Origin: Campylorhamphus procurvoides
Taxonomy: Eukaryota; Chordata; Aves; Passeriformes; Dendrocolaptidae
Assembly (NCBI GenBank): GCA_013396655.1
Contig: WBMV01005068.1
Coordinates: forward strand, 124,001-188,000
Length of the DNA: 64,000 nucleotides
Direction: 5' to 3'
In this document: positions 1 through 11,446 of the stretch, one piece after another
How positions within the stretch are numbered: the stretch's first letter is position 1
Layout: each line of letters opens with the position of its first letter
Position numbers and translations under genes: made by a program
Notes under the pieces: model-generated
What the model was told of the DNA's origin: nothing
Seen by the model: the letters and a program-made list of their open reading frames with translations, nothing else
Databases searched by the model: none

Positions 1-322
1 TCTGGGCTCAAGGCAGCTCACCTCCCAACCCACTATAAACAAGGGAGAAACTCCCTTTTGCAGCCGCTCCCCTGCAGCTCAGCTACCCCAGCAGCTCATG
101 CTGGTACCCAGTTCCCATTACTGGTCTCATCTTCCTGCACGCAGGACTTGAGGTTCTTGAGGTCTGGTCGGGGAGAACAAGGGAGAGGAAACATTTTCTC
201 CCCACACCTTAGAAAAGCAAGGGAGGGAAAACATCCTTTGCAAGCAGAGCTTCACTGAGCTCCCCCTCCCCATTTAAGGAACACAGGGCACCACACTGGG
301 CTGTGCAGCAGAGAGAGAGAAA

Positions 323-356
<34 letters not shown>

Positions 357-3300
357 GANACCCTAAGGCATCAATAATCCTAAAACATTCTGCATTTCAT
401 ATGGTGTTCATGTAAGGTGGAATGCAAGTGAGTTTTGATACATACTACTCCAAAATGTCAAGTGAATATCTGGGCAATATAAAACTGGATGAAATCTGCA
501 TTTCAGGACTAGTTGAGGTAAATCCTAGCCTTCTGCTCAGAACTGTGATTTAACTTTTCTCAGGGAACTCACATTTTCTTCTCATAATAGGATCTTGATT
601 TTGGGCCAGGATTGGAGGGAAAGGCTGTAGGACAGAAGTTTCAGAAGGAAGATCTTAGGAGATCTGTATTGCTTCCCTGCTGTTCTCTGGAGCCTGCAAA
701 TGAGCTGGCAGAAGTGGAATTGAAGGAGAATTAACTGGAGCTTTGGAAGAGCTTCACAGGGGAGATGTGAGCAGCAGTCCCTGGAGCTGCTCTAAGTGAT
801 GATGCTGCATGCACAAACCCACCCATCAGGCCAGTATTCAGCAGACAGAAGGGGGTATTCAGACCTGCTTGCCATACCTGTCCTGCTCACCACAGGGCAC
901 ATCATAGAATCTCAACAAATTTCCTTGTTCTCTGCTGAAATACTGCAATATTTTTACTTTTTTTTTTGCTGTGTGATTATAAATAGGAGTAAGAGAATAA
1001 TAATCAAGAACTCCAGAAATTTTGTTTTACAGGATTAGCCTACCAAAGAACTTGCTAGCCATAGTTCATCATCTGCTGCACTGCATTTCATTTAAAATTT
1101 TTACCACTTTATTATATGTTCTTTTGAAGGGATTTGGGCAACACAAGGGGATTTGTACAGTCTTTTTGTGGAAGATAGGGTAGCAGATAGGAAAAGTTAA
1201 TTTAGTGATTCCTACAGCCTTTTTGAGTTTTCTTTTTCAATTATTTTTGGATTGTAATGGTGAACTATGAGCAAAGCAATCAGGTAAGCTATTTCCAAAT
1301 TTGTGAAACTATATATTTTATGCCAGTTATTAATTTATTCTACGTAGCTGAAGCAGCATGTAGTAATGACATTCTAATTGGTGTTCATGGCATTAAGCAA
1401 CATATTAGGCATAGGTTTACGGTTTCTTTGTGTGCAGCATTTGCTGGTCACAGTTTCACAACAGGAAGTACAAATGTACCTTATTACAGTTTCAATGTAT
1501 AGGAAATATTAAATTCCATTTGGGATAGCCATCAGCCTTAGGAAAAGCTGCTAAAAGTTCCCAGAGGACAATGATCAAGTGTTGTGCAGCAATGCAGTAC
1601 CTACAGCTGCAAAATGAAAGTTTGCTCTCTACATTTGTTCCTACATACACGTGGCATAAACACTTTTATTCTGGTGTTTTTAGCAGACTTCTGTATTGCA
1701 ATTACAGCTATTTATAATATGCCATGGGATTGGCGGTTTTCTAAAGTAGGTTCCTTTCCCTGCCTTCCAGTTTCTGAGTATGAAACTCATGTTTTTTCAA
1801 AAAACTTTCCAATGCAATCAGGAAAGCAAGGACCATTTTCTTTTTCTTATTTTCTGGTTCTTTTTTTTTTTAATTTGGGATTTGGTGGTTTTGGTTGTGT
1901 TTTGGGGTTTTTTTTATGGGGGTTAGGGAGGGCAGTTGAGTGAAGCTAAAATTTCTACATATTTCTATAGAAATACCTTCAGGAACTGAAACTTTTCAAC
2001 AGTCAAAAGACTAATGGTAAGATGCCTAGAGCTGGAACCATTAAAAGTTTAGTCTTTCTGCACAAGGAAATTGAAACTGATAGTCTCATTCAAACGAGGC
2101 AGAAATGACCACACATTTGTCAGAAGCTCTCTGCCCCAGTTATTGTGCAGCAGTACTACATGCACATCTCTTCAGACAATAAAGGGTTTCAGCCTGCACT
2201 GATTAGACTGAATATTGTGACTTTACACCTATCAGAGGGCAAAAAATGCCTTTAAATGCACTCATTTGTGAAGCACGTGCATTCCTTTTCTCATGCTTGA
2301 CCTCAGGAGACTCATATAAATTATTTTTCTACTCTCCTCATCTTTTTACCATTCATTTTCATCCATTCTGTTTCTTTCTCTGTTTGAAGAAAAGGTTTCC
2401 AGTACGGGTTCATTAATGCAGCCATCCTGGTGTCCCTGGATGCTGTGCCTTGGGCTGCACTGCCCAGTCTGAGCGTGGTCCCTGCGTGCTGCTCTCCTGG
2501 TACAGCAGGCATTGATCCAGACCAGCTCACACTGGCATCACTGCATCTTCCTTTCATCCTTTTCTGAGCAGTGGCACTGAGCTCCTTGCAGCAGAGAGTC
2601 AGAAAGGAAGGCAGTGAAAATGAGAATTTAGAGACCTTTAAGTCTTGCCTGGTATTTTTCAGAGGGCAAGAAAAACCTTTCTCATTAGGCATGCAACCAA
2701 AATGGAGCCTGGCTGCTTTCTCAGAGAATTAATAGGAGTTTCAGCATTGTGTGCCTAGTCTGATCATGGATCGTGAACGTGGCCAGATCCTATGTTCAAT
2801 TATGTTAGTAACATGAGTTAAGGAAATGCAGGACTGCTCTCTCTGCATTTGTCACTGGCTCATTTGTCGGGAATTTTTCTATGTTACTGAGGCAAAAAAA
2901 GAAAGAGCTCAAAGCAGCACTTCAGTGCTTCTTGCTGAATCTTTCTCTCAGAGAGAAGAGATTTTCTACCTAAAACCAATACTGGTCTGAGAACTTATTA
3001 TACCAGGATGTCATCTTTCACTCGGGAGATTTTCCTGCTCAGGCCCACCTGCTAATGTGAACACTGGAGTACTGTCTGCTCCTTCCTGCTGGCTGGTTCC
3101 AGAGCACCTATGCTCCAGCGAGAGGGAGACCTGGGCACTTCACCCTCCCGTCAATCACAGACAGGATGCTGACTAATTTCCATTATAGTGTTCATCTGAG
3201 TGTCCATTCTGTGGGGACAAAAAGCCACTCTGTAAGTATGGATAGGTCCTTAATTATACCTGAGCAACTTCATGAATAGAAATAGGGATACACAAATCAA

Positions 3301-3844
3301 ACTTTGATAAGTGTTTAGGCAGCCATAGGCTTCACAGCTGGTTATGGACTTTGAGCCAGAGAGAAATAAGTTACCTGTGTTTCCCTGGGCCCCATGTATT
3401 GGACTGGTAAGGAGAGGGAGGAAAGGATTTTTGTCTTCAGTTAATGAAATAAAAGGCCTAATTTGGAAAGTCAGTGTTGAGCTTGGAAGCATGGTCTAAA
3501 GAAAACTGTGGAAAAATAAGTGAACAGGTTTGTGTAGTCATAGGGTAAAATGAATCCCTGAAGAATCCTTTGGAAACAATGTATGAAATAATTCTGAGAA
3601 ATTGAAAGATTGATGGCATATAGATGCCAGAACAACATCTATGACTGCCACACTGTTTTCTTTCTCTGTCCTTTTAACTAAATGTCGTGGGGAACTGAAG
3701 GTCTTGTATGATCATGTGACCTGAAGTCTTTACTGCCATTTAAGAACATGTGCAGCTTACATAGTATTTGCCCTCCCCCAGGAATTGTACATTTTTTTTT
3801 CGCTTGGGGTGCAAACCCTTGTATGTTAGTGGCATGAAGTTGAA
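1..3844. other. Gene-free intronic block with GA/GT microsatellite
   Basis: There is no gene or recognisable transposon here. A GA run leads into a GT microsatellite at 311-351, and a T/G-rich low-complexity patch lies at about 1853-1930. The first 260 bases carry three loosely related purine-rich CAAGGGAG motifs (near 41, 179 and 219) whose origin I cannot name. Open frames are short and lack family features. Confidence 0.7.
311..351. repeat. (GA)n-(GT)n microsatellite
   Basis: Five GA units and a short purine bridge lead into about 13 GT units (325-351). An ambiguous base (n) sits just after it at 359, suggesting that reads disagreed at the end of this slippery tract. Confidence 0.95.
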
Positions 3845-4080
3845 TTGAGGGAGGTTTAAGTTACATATCCGGAAAAAGCTTTTCATGCAGAAGATGGCTG
3901 AGCACTGGAACAGGCTCGCCAGGGCAGTGGTCACAGCATCAGTGCTGACAGAGTTCAAGAAGTGTTCAGACAAAGCTCTCAGGAACATGGTGTGATTCTT
4001 GGGGTGTCCTGTGCAGGGCCAGCAGTTGGATTTGATGATCCTAATGGGTACCTTCAAACTCAGCATATTCAACAATTCTA
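3845..4080 (+). mobile_element. CR1 LINE 3'-end fragment
   Basis: This is a diverged CR1 3' region. It contains the conserved run that reads like AGCACTGGAACAGGCTCGCC, followed by GATGATCCTAATGGGTACC and a decayed tail ending CAATTCTA. CR1 is the main LINE of birds and usually occurs as 5'-truncated copies like this one. The longer open frame overlapping it on the other strand is not a gene. Confidence 0.85.
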
Positions 4081-5747
4081 GGTTACTGAAGGCCAAACTG
4101 CAGCTGCCTAAATCATAGCTAACCTGTAGGAATGACAGAGGAGCCAAATACTTCAACAAGGTCACTCCAGTTACCTTTATAGTTTGTGAGAGGAAGGCTA
4201 TAGAGTCAGACTGTTAGAAACAAACAGCTCAGAGAGCTGAAGCATTGAGCCAACATTTCATTTGGAAGGATCTATCTTCAAAATAATGTCATAAAAGGCT
4301 ATATTTATTAATAGAGCATTTGGGAGGTTTTGGATCATGTAGCACAAGCTAGTGTTATTGCAAAAGAAATTAATGCAGTATTAGGCTGAGAACTACCGGT
4401 GTAAGCTTACTTACACACATAGCCACATGCCAAAGTTTCAATATAAACAAGATTTAAAGTTATTTAGTTGGAGCAATTGCTGGTATTGCAGTAGCATTCA
4501 TAGATTTCAACAACTGCCATGAAACACATGAAAGAAAATAATACAAAAGTGTCAGGACCCAAAGGCACAAGCAAAATATGGATGAAATATGTGAACATGG
4601 TGAACTGTCACAGCTTGAAGTGTGTCCTCTGATAACTATCTCCCAGTCCTGCAATCAGATTTACCCTGCAAAATGCAAACTGTAGTCATATTCCGTGTGG
4701 GTGTAACCATCTGCTTGTGTGAGTTGGACTTGCAGCTAAGGGCATTATTTGGAAGATGCTTGTCTTTGTTACTAATAACACTTAATACTACAGCATCAGT
4801 GTTAAAAATGCAATCCATTTTCCACCATCCATCATTTAATTATGCTTTTATTTCATTCTCTGTGAGTAATATATGGGATCTCACTTTGCTGGAAGTTTTT
4901 TTCAGATGCTACTACAGAACTTTTAAAAAAGCTCTATAATTGCATTAATTGCAATGTAATGAAAAGACTGTATGTTCTCATGTAGTTTGAAAAGAAAAAT
5001 AATAATGACATACTTGATTTTTTTTCATTTAATTCATGTCTGATCCCTCTACTTGCACAGTATCTGTTGATGCGACTGTTGAGGATGTCAGATGCTTTAC
5101 ATTATTTTTTAAAAAATATAAGCATAATCTCATAGCTTGAAACTCTTCTCTTTGGTTACAGGTGAGTTACATAACCAGGCTTGAGAGAGACCAAAGATTG
5201 CACAACCTTGCCTTTCCCCATGAGAAACTAGTGTTATTAATGATTTCCAGGATAGTGCTTTCAGGAAACAACAGAGAACATGATCACTGTATAGAATGGA
5301 GGGAGTATTACCTGCAAATTTGAATAATATGTCTCCAGACAATTCAGCAGCACCTGTGACACTAAAAACACCTATTTATATTCCACACTTCATGTTTTTG
5401 GCAGCTTGATGGGCTGCATGTTCCATCATTTTGACACACTGAAAGAGAGCTCAATGTGACTCAGTGGAACAATGAGCATTAGCTGCTGGGATTAAAGTTT
5501 TTTGCTAAGACCTCATCTATCCATCTATGTGAAACTAAGCATATAAAGACAGTTTGCTAATTACCTAAATTAAATGGGTTATCTGACTACCTGTAATTCT
5601 TTTATGACCAAACAAAACTGCATTATTTCGACTAACATGTTCATGTCTGTTCAGAGATGCCCAGGTATTATTCATGTTGAACTGAATCAACAGCCCTGTC
5701 TGAACATTCAGCACTCCTATTAAGCTCTAAAAGCTTGTTGTGTAAGT

Positions 5748-6319
5748 CTGTGCTTATAGCCCAGAAAGCCAATCATGTCTCAGGCCTCATAAAAAGCAGC
5801 ATGGCCAGCAGGTCGAGGGAATCCATTCTGCCCCTCTGCTCTCTGACCCACCAGAAGCCCTGGGAAACCCAGCACAGAAAAGACATGGACCTATTGGGTT
5901 GGGTCGAGAGAAGGGCCCAACACCTTCCCTCTGAAGACAGGCTGAGAGAGTTGAGATTATTCCACCTGGAGGAGGCTTTAGAGAGAATTAATGGCAACCT
6001 TTAAATATATAGAGGGGCCTTATGAGAAAGGTGGAGGGACAACTTTAATCAAGGTCTGTAGTAATAGGACAGAGGGCAACAGTTTTAAACTGAGTGTAGA
6101 TTTAGATGGGACATAAGGAAGAATTTCTTTTCTGTGAGGGTGCTGAGACATTGGAACGAGTTGCCTGGAGAAGTTGTAGATGTCCCATCCCTGGAAATGT
6201 TCAAGGCTCAGTTATTCTGAGCAACCTGGTCTAGGAAAAAGTGCCCCTGCCCCTGCAGGGAAGTTGGAACTATATGATCTTTAAAGTCCCTTTCAGGCCA
6301 AACCATTCTAGGATTCTGG
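5748..6319 (+). mobile_element. CR1 LINE fragment: end of ORF2 plus 3' UTR
   Basis: A 5'-truncated CR1 copy in the gene's orientation. The + strand still decodes the C-terminal end of the CR1 ORF2 protein in one frame from about 5795 to 6002, including SSMASRSRESILPL and RLRELRLFHLEEALERI, typical of the conserved segment before the 3' UTR. The 3' UTR follows and ends at ATTCTAGGATTCTGG. The copy is moderately diverged and has no intact ORF. Confidence 0.93.
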
Positions 6320-6427
6320 GAAGTCCACAAGAGTTGCTGGACCAGATTCAATATCACAATCTTACTTATTTACAATATTCACTAAAAGAATCTCAGTAAT
6401 GTGACAACATGTCATGATGAAAGGGAA

Positions 6428-6580
6428 GGGTGGAGTCACCATTCCTGAAAGTGTTCAAAAAAAGTGTATTGTGAAGTGACACTTCAAAATCCTGTTTAGT
6501 GGGAATTTTAATATTAGGTCAAAGGTTGGACTGGGTGATCTCGGAGGTCTTTTCCAGCTATATTGATTCTATGATTCTTT
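6428..6580 (+). mobile_element. CR1 LINE 3' tail fragment
   Basis: A second, shorter CR1 3' end in the same orientation, starting about 110 bp after the previous copy. It contains TGGACTGGGTGATCTCGGAGG and the canonical tail TGATTCTATGATTCTTTG. This is better preserved than the tail of the neighbouring copy, which suggests a separate insertion. Confidence 0.92.
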
Positions 6581-7335
6581 GAAAAAGGGGAGTTATTGAA
6601 AGCTCAGATAGATAGATATACTTGTGCACTTACAGATTTTAGTATATATTTCTATAAACCATTGACTTTATTGGGAGCTGCACTGATCCTCTCCAACCTC
6701 CTGGGGCATCAGCACAGGACAGTGAAGTTGTCAGGCTCAGACCACGTTTCTGGTGGGCAGTCCCCTCAGTTAAACAATAGACACAAGTGTTTGGTGTTGG
6801 TTCAGCCTGTCCAGCTCTGTTCTCTGGGACCAGCTGGTACCAGCCTGAAGTGTCAGAAGCGGCCACATCTTTAGCTGTCCCCGCTTTGGTTTAGAGAGGA
6901 AGGCATGGTATAAAAGCTTTCTTCCTTTTTGTCTTCATCTTAATTAGCAATGCCATAACCCTATCCTGAATATATATATTTGGGGGGGACTACTTGACCT
7001 GTATTCCTCCTCTTTTTTTAACTCTGTCTTTTTTAAAAATAGTACCATGCAAATACATATCTTAGAGGGAAAAAATGCATCAAAAACTGTAAAAATGTAA
7101 ACTGTTCTTATTAAGGGCAAAAAGATAATGCAGTCAGATTTCATTATGCATATATTAGAAGAGTAATTGCCTTTTGCAGTTGCAAGACATTCTATTTGCA
7201 TGCTGAAGATGTTCATGGAGACACAGGGTATAACAAACTGTCTCTCAGCTCAAGAAAAATAGGCTGAAACCATTGCCACCATGTTAATATAGACAATAAA
7301 GAAGTAATTGAATGTCTTTAACTGCCTTCCTTTTA

Positions 7336-7435
7336 AATGTCTCTCCCTCCAATTACTTTCCCTCTATTATTCATTTTAACCCTGATTGTAAACGTATCAA
7401 TCTTGTAAATGTTCATGTTTGCTCTGCTCTCCTTT
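7336..7435. repeat. 100-bp direct repeat, copy 1 (left flank of ERV piece)
   Basis: This exactly 100-bp segment matches 8592-8691 with three substitutions and no gaps (offset 1256). It begins AATGTCTCTCCCTC and ends GCTCTGCTCTCCTTT. It is continuous with host sequence on its left and abuts ERV sequence on its right. Confidence 0.97.
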
Positions 7436-7750
7436 CGAGGTTAGACCTTTCCTACAATAAGGAAAGCAATACAACACCACCGTCCCAAAGTTAACCACAC
7501 ACAAGAGTATTACCAAATAATATGAGAAAGGATTGATACCAAGTTGATGCCAGTTGATGCCAGATTTAACCCCGGGGATTTGCATTACCAGATCAGTGAT
7601 GCTGACATTAAATGGAGGAAGAAACTTTCCCCAAGAGAAATGGTCATCCATACTCTGCTCCTTCTCCCGGTCTGTGTCATTAAGAATTGAATGTCTCACT
7701 TCTTGCACAAAAATTGCTTGAATTAAGAACAAAATTAGTAAAATGGACAT
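7436..7750 (-). pseudogene. Short ERV internal reading frame, possible envelope remnant
   Basis: Within the ERV piece a minus-strand frame starts at an ATG at 7750 and runs open to the element's edge; it stops at 7397 only after crossing into the duplicated host flank. It has a hydrophobic N-terminus, a polar middle with one N-glycosylation-type site, and a strongly hydrophobic stretch near its end followed by Cys and basic residues, as in a membrane anchor. That pattern would suit the tail of a retroviral envelope, but I recognise no family motif. The last codons are host sequence, so this is broken and not a functional gene. Confidence 0.3.
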
Positions 7751-8591
7751 TGTTTATATGTTCTACTCGGTGTTCCCAAATAAAACAGGTGTTTATATAA
7801 ACCAACTCGGTTTTGGCAGTTCTTCCAGTAATGTTCTTAAACAATGATCGATATTTACCAAACAACCTACTTCTGACCAAAACAATAGGTTATATTTGTA
7901 AGAACCTGGCTGTCTTCCCAGAAAATGTTCCAAAATATACCAGGTTAACCAAAACACCTTGCCCACATTGTCCACCAAAAGCGTGTGGAGGTTTGGGTTG
8001 GCTCCCTGCCAAGCCCAACTGCTGGCCACGTGGATTCCCCCCTCCCAAGAGAGAAGGGAAAAAAAAGTACCCAAAAAGACAATTTTGTAAAAGTATATAT
8101 ATATATATATTCACATATATTACAGTTATATACAATCAAACACTATGAATCTACAGAAAAAATCCCAGAGCAACCTCCAAAGGGAAAAGGGGAAAAGGGA
8201 CAAAAATGGGACAAAAATAGGTAAAACCAAACAAACTAAATACACACACTCGTAAACTCGGGGAAAAGCTCAGTAAGTAACTAAATACAATCAATTCTCA
8301 CCAAACTCCCCTTAAGAGAAAGCAGGTCCTTCCCCTGCGTACAGCTGGGGCAGCAGCTTCTCCGAGAGGCCTCAGCTCACAGAGATAAGAGCTAGGCTGG
8401 CACAGAGAGCTGATGTCCTCCGAGCACATGAACAGGGGAGAGAAGAGCAAAAAAATAAACGAGGGAGGAAACCTTCCTCCTGTCTTTATATACCCCTGAT
8501 TACATGAAGGAAATGGCGTGGAATATTTCCTTAGTTATGACCTTGCTACCAAGGAAGGCCCAGACCAAACCCAAGAAAACTAAACTACCAC
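7436..8591 (-). mobile_element. Truncated endogenous retrovirus: 5' LTR plus short internal piece
   Basis: This minus-strand retrovirus remnant lies precisely between two 100-bp direct repeats. Reading on the minus strand, an LTR-like sequence starts TGTGGTAG at 8592, followed by about 550 bp of internal sequence ending abruptly at 7436 with no second LTR. A 10-bp tandem (AGTTGATGCC) sits at 7542-7561. Class is uncertain; the TGG at 7977 could begin a primer-binding site of TGGTGG type, six bases after the LTR, but the remaining match is weak. The element is antisense to CNTNAP2. It could alternatively be an unfamiliar LTR-like repeat. Confidence 0.65.
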
Positions 8592-8592
8592 A
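7984..8592 (-). repeat. LTR-like terminal repeat of the ERV piece
   Basis: Boundaries are inferred from imperfect terminal inverted repeats: the minus strand begins TGTGGTAGTTTAG and ends in the complement of TGTGGAGGTTTGG at 7984. A TATATAAAG box lies on the minus strand at 8484-8492, about 100 bases into the LTR, which would make U3 unusually short. I do not see a canonical AATAAA in the minus orientation. A (TA)n run at 8094-8110 interrupts the middle. The length by this delimitation is 609 bp. Confidence 0.5.
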
Positions 8593-8691
8593 ATGTCTCT
8601 CCCTCAAATTACTTTGCCTCTATTATTCATTTTTACCCTGATTGTAAACGTATCAATCTTGTAAATGTTCATGTTTGCTCTGCTCTCCTTT
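8592..8691. repeat. 100-bp direct repeat, copy 2 (right flank of ERV piece)
   Basis: Second copy of the 100-bp host segment, about 97% identical to 7336-7435. It abuts the LTR terminus on its left and continues into unique host sequence (GATAACTGACTGG) on its right. Confidence 0.97.
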
Positions 8692-11369
8692 GATAACTGA
8701 CTGGCTAGGCAGAGTCCTTGGAAAAAAGTGGAGACTCTGCTCCCTGATTTTGTGACGAGGTTAGGTAGAGAGATGATAAGGATCACAATGTTGAGAGTAA
8801 AAGGAAATGAAGAAATGAAAATAGGTTTAGGATTCAATATAGTCTGGGAAATAACATCAGGAAAATAGGTGGCTGGGGAAAAATCAACCGTCTGAGTTGA
8901 AAATTACTCCATCCAGTGTGGTAAAACCCACTATTAAGATGATGGTCAGTTCCTGAAAAGGCTAATATGAAACACATTCCTCTCCTATAAGCTTCAAAGT
9001 TTGTGTAAGCTGTTCATCCTCTCTCCCTCCTTCCTTGCACCCTTCCTCCAGCTCAGGTGTTGATGCCCCCTTTTGCCAGTGCATGTATAGGGGTGGCAGG
9101 AGGAGGCATTTCCTGCGAGTCCATCACTCCTTGTCCCACTCTTGCTTTCCTGGCTGCACTCCCAGATCTGGCTAATGATCATGGACAACATATGGTCTGT
9201 GAACAAGAGGTTTCTTGTTTTTAAAAACAAAGATCAGGTGCTGGAAAAGAGAGCTTGAAAGCAACATGTAAATGATAGGAAATCAATCAAGGGAGAACAT
9301 GATATGAAGCTGGTGAACCAGAGGCACCAGGAGAGATTTTGAGGAACAGATAACAGAGCCTGCAGCTGGGGGCTTGCTGCTGGGGGGAAGGAATGTGACA
9401 GGAGAGCAGCTAAATAGCCACATAGCTCCTGTAGTGGTACCCTGCTTTCACCAGGACCTGCACACTTCCTTGGGAATGCACTGGCTTTCTAACAGAGTCC
9501 CACGTCCTGCTCCACAGCTCACATCCACAGAGGTGTTTGAGTAATTTATTCCTGTTTGAGAATATCCTGTTTTATCCATCCAAATTAGTAGCAATTCACG
9601 GGCTGTTATCTGGTGTGAGCAGTGGGCAAAGCTCTGATGTGGAGTATTTCACTGAAATGAAAAGGATCTGAAGTGCTTACATAGGAATTTAGTGCCTCGA
9701 TCTCTCTAAGTACTTTCCTAGTCTGAGGGAGAATTCTGCCTTTTGTGCTACCTAGACTGAAACTGGTTTAATTCAAAGACTGAAGATGTTTGGATGAGGC
9801 AAAATAACTACAGGGGAGATTTCCTTTGTTAAAAATCAGAGATTGGGAATGTAACAGGTAATATCAAAATAGGTGGAGAGCTCCCTCTAACTGACACTTC
9901 CCTCTGACAGTCCTGAATCAAAAAATAACAGCAAAATTCGGGTGGCCATTGAAAACAGTTCTGAGTATGATACAGGGCCATATGTCTCCACCAGTGTGAT
10001 ATGTATATTACAATGCAGTATTTTTCTCCACATGCTCTTTTTTTGCACCTTTTGCTCTTTTTTTTTTTTTGAGTTTGGTCTCCATCTATTGAAATATCAT
10101 CAGCTTCCTGTGAACAACATCACAATGTTTGATTGTAGATAAAGAATAATATATGAATGGGAAATAATTGCTATAACCTTACAGGGAAAATACAGATAAT
10201 ATAGACTTTCTTGTCCAACTTAGAATGCAGAAGGATATTTTTGTCTTGGGCTTTTAAATTCGCATGAATATTTATTTCCATTGACTGTGGCTTTCTTTCA
10301 CCCTGAAAGCTCTCTAAACATCTATGCAGATATTTACTCTGCCCTGTCATTACAATGAAATGAGTTGGCTTGCTAATTCCCTAATTTAAGCATTATTTGA
10401 ATTGTGCAGATGATTTCTGTGGTGCTTGTAAGACAGTAAATGTGTGCTGATTTTGCTCATAATAAGTAATGCACAGTGGGGCTGCTCTTCTCACATTAGG
10501 GATGGTCAGAAATGCAGACTACAAGGTTGTAGGTATTAATAATGGCTTTTGTGTACTAATCCAAAGTGCTGTTTTCCCAGTTTTGACCATTATGGATATT
10601 TGGTTAGAATTAGCAGAACTGTGTTCCTATTGGGAAACTGCTAATCCTTTTCTCAGTGCTGTTGAAATTCAGAAAGTTTTCTGCAGAACAAAAGAGATAT
10701 CCTTCTTTACACTGAAGCCATTCTGTGTGAGAAAAGCTAGTAATAAAAAGAACTACTCCTGCCGTTCCAAACCACACTGCATGTTTGGGAAGGTACAATT
10801 TTCAGAAGTTTTGTTGATCTACAGATTGTTAAGATGTCTCCATACATCTCTTTCTAAGTTTTGTTTCTTTGTATTTTTCAATACAATTTTCATCTGAATT
10901 CAGCATGTTAAAACAAAAAAAAAACAAAACATAAGAAAAACCCACCAAGCTGACTGGAGTTGAAATCCAGGAAAACCAGACTACTAAACTCATACTTCAG
11001 AAGAATTTTCCACTTAATTAATTTTTATCAAATTGGCTACTTCTGTAGACATATGAATTAGGAAACCATATCCAGGCTTGTGGGTTTCACAAGTTTTTTC
11101 TTGATCCCCTGTTCAGAGAGAACCAGGTATAGTACACATCTTTGAAGGTGATGAATATGCTATGTGTGTTAGAAAGCATGCACGAAAAATTACTATTAGC
11201 ACATCTGAGCCACTATGTCTTTTAATTTATTGCAAATTTCTATTTAAAGAAAATTTTTCAGGAGGGCACTATCAATTTTAATAATTGATGGATAATAATG
11301 AAAATATCAGACATTTGATTTGTACCTCTTGCTTTTGTGGTATTTGTTGCATACCTGTGCATTTCCTAT

Positions 11370-11446
11370 GGGAGGGAGGGAGGCAGGGAAGTAGGGAGAG
11401 AGGTGGGAAGGCAGGCAGGAAGGAAGGAAGGAAGGAAGGAAAGAAG
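11370..11446. repeat. (GGGA)n/(GGAA)n purine microsatellite
   Basis: A strongly purine-biased tract moves from GGGAGGGAGGGAGGCA units to a run of GGAA units. It gives rise to repetitive chance open frames on both strands that should not be annotated as proteins. Confidence 0.95.

Noticed and set aside
3740..4165. 141-codon minus-strand open frame
   Set aside because: It overlaps a CR1 3' end on the opposite strand for most of its length, so it is a shadow of a repeat.
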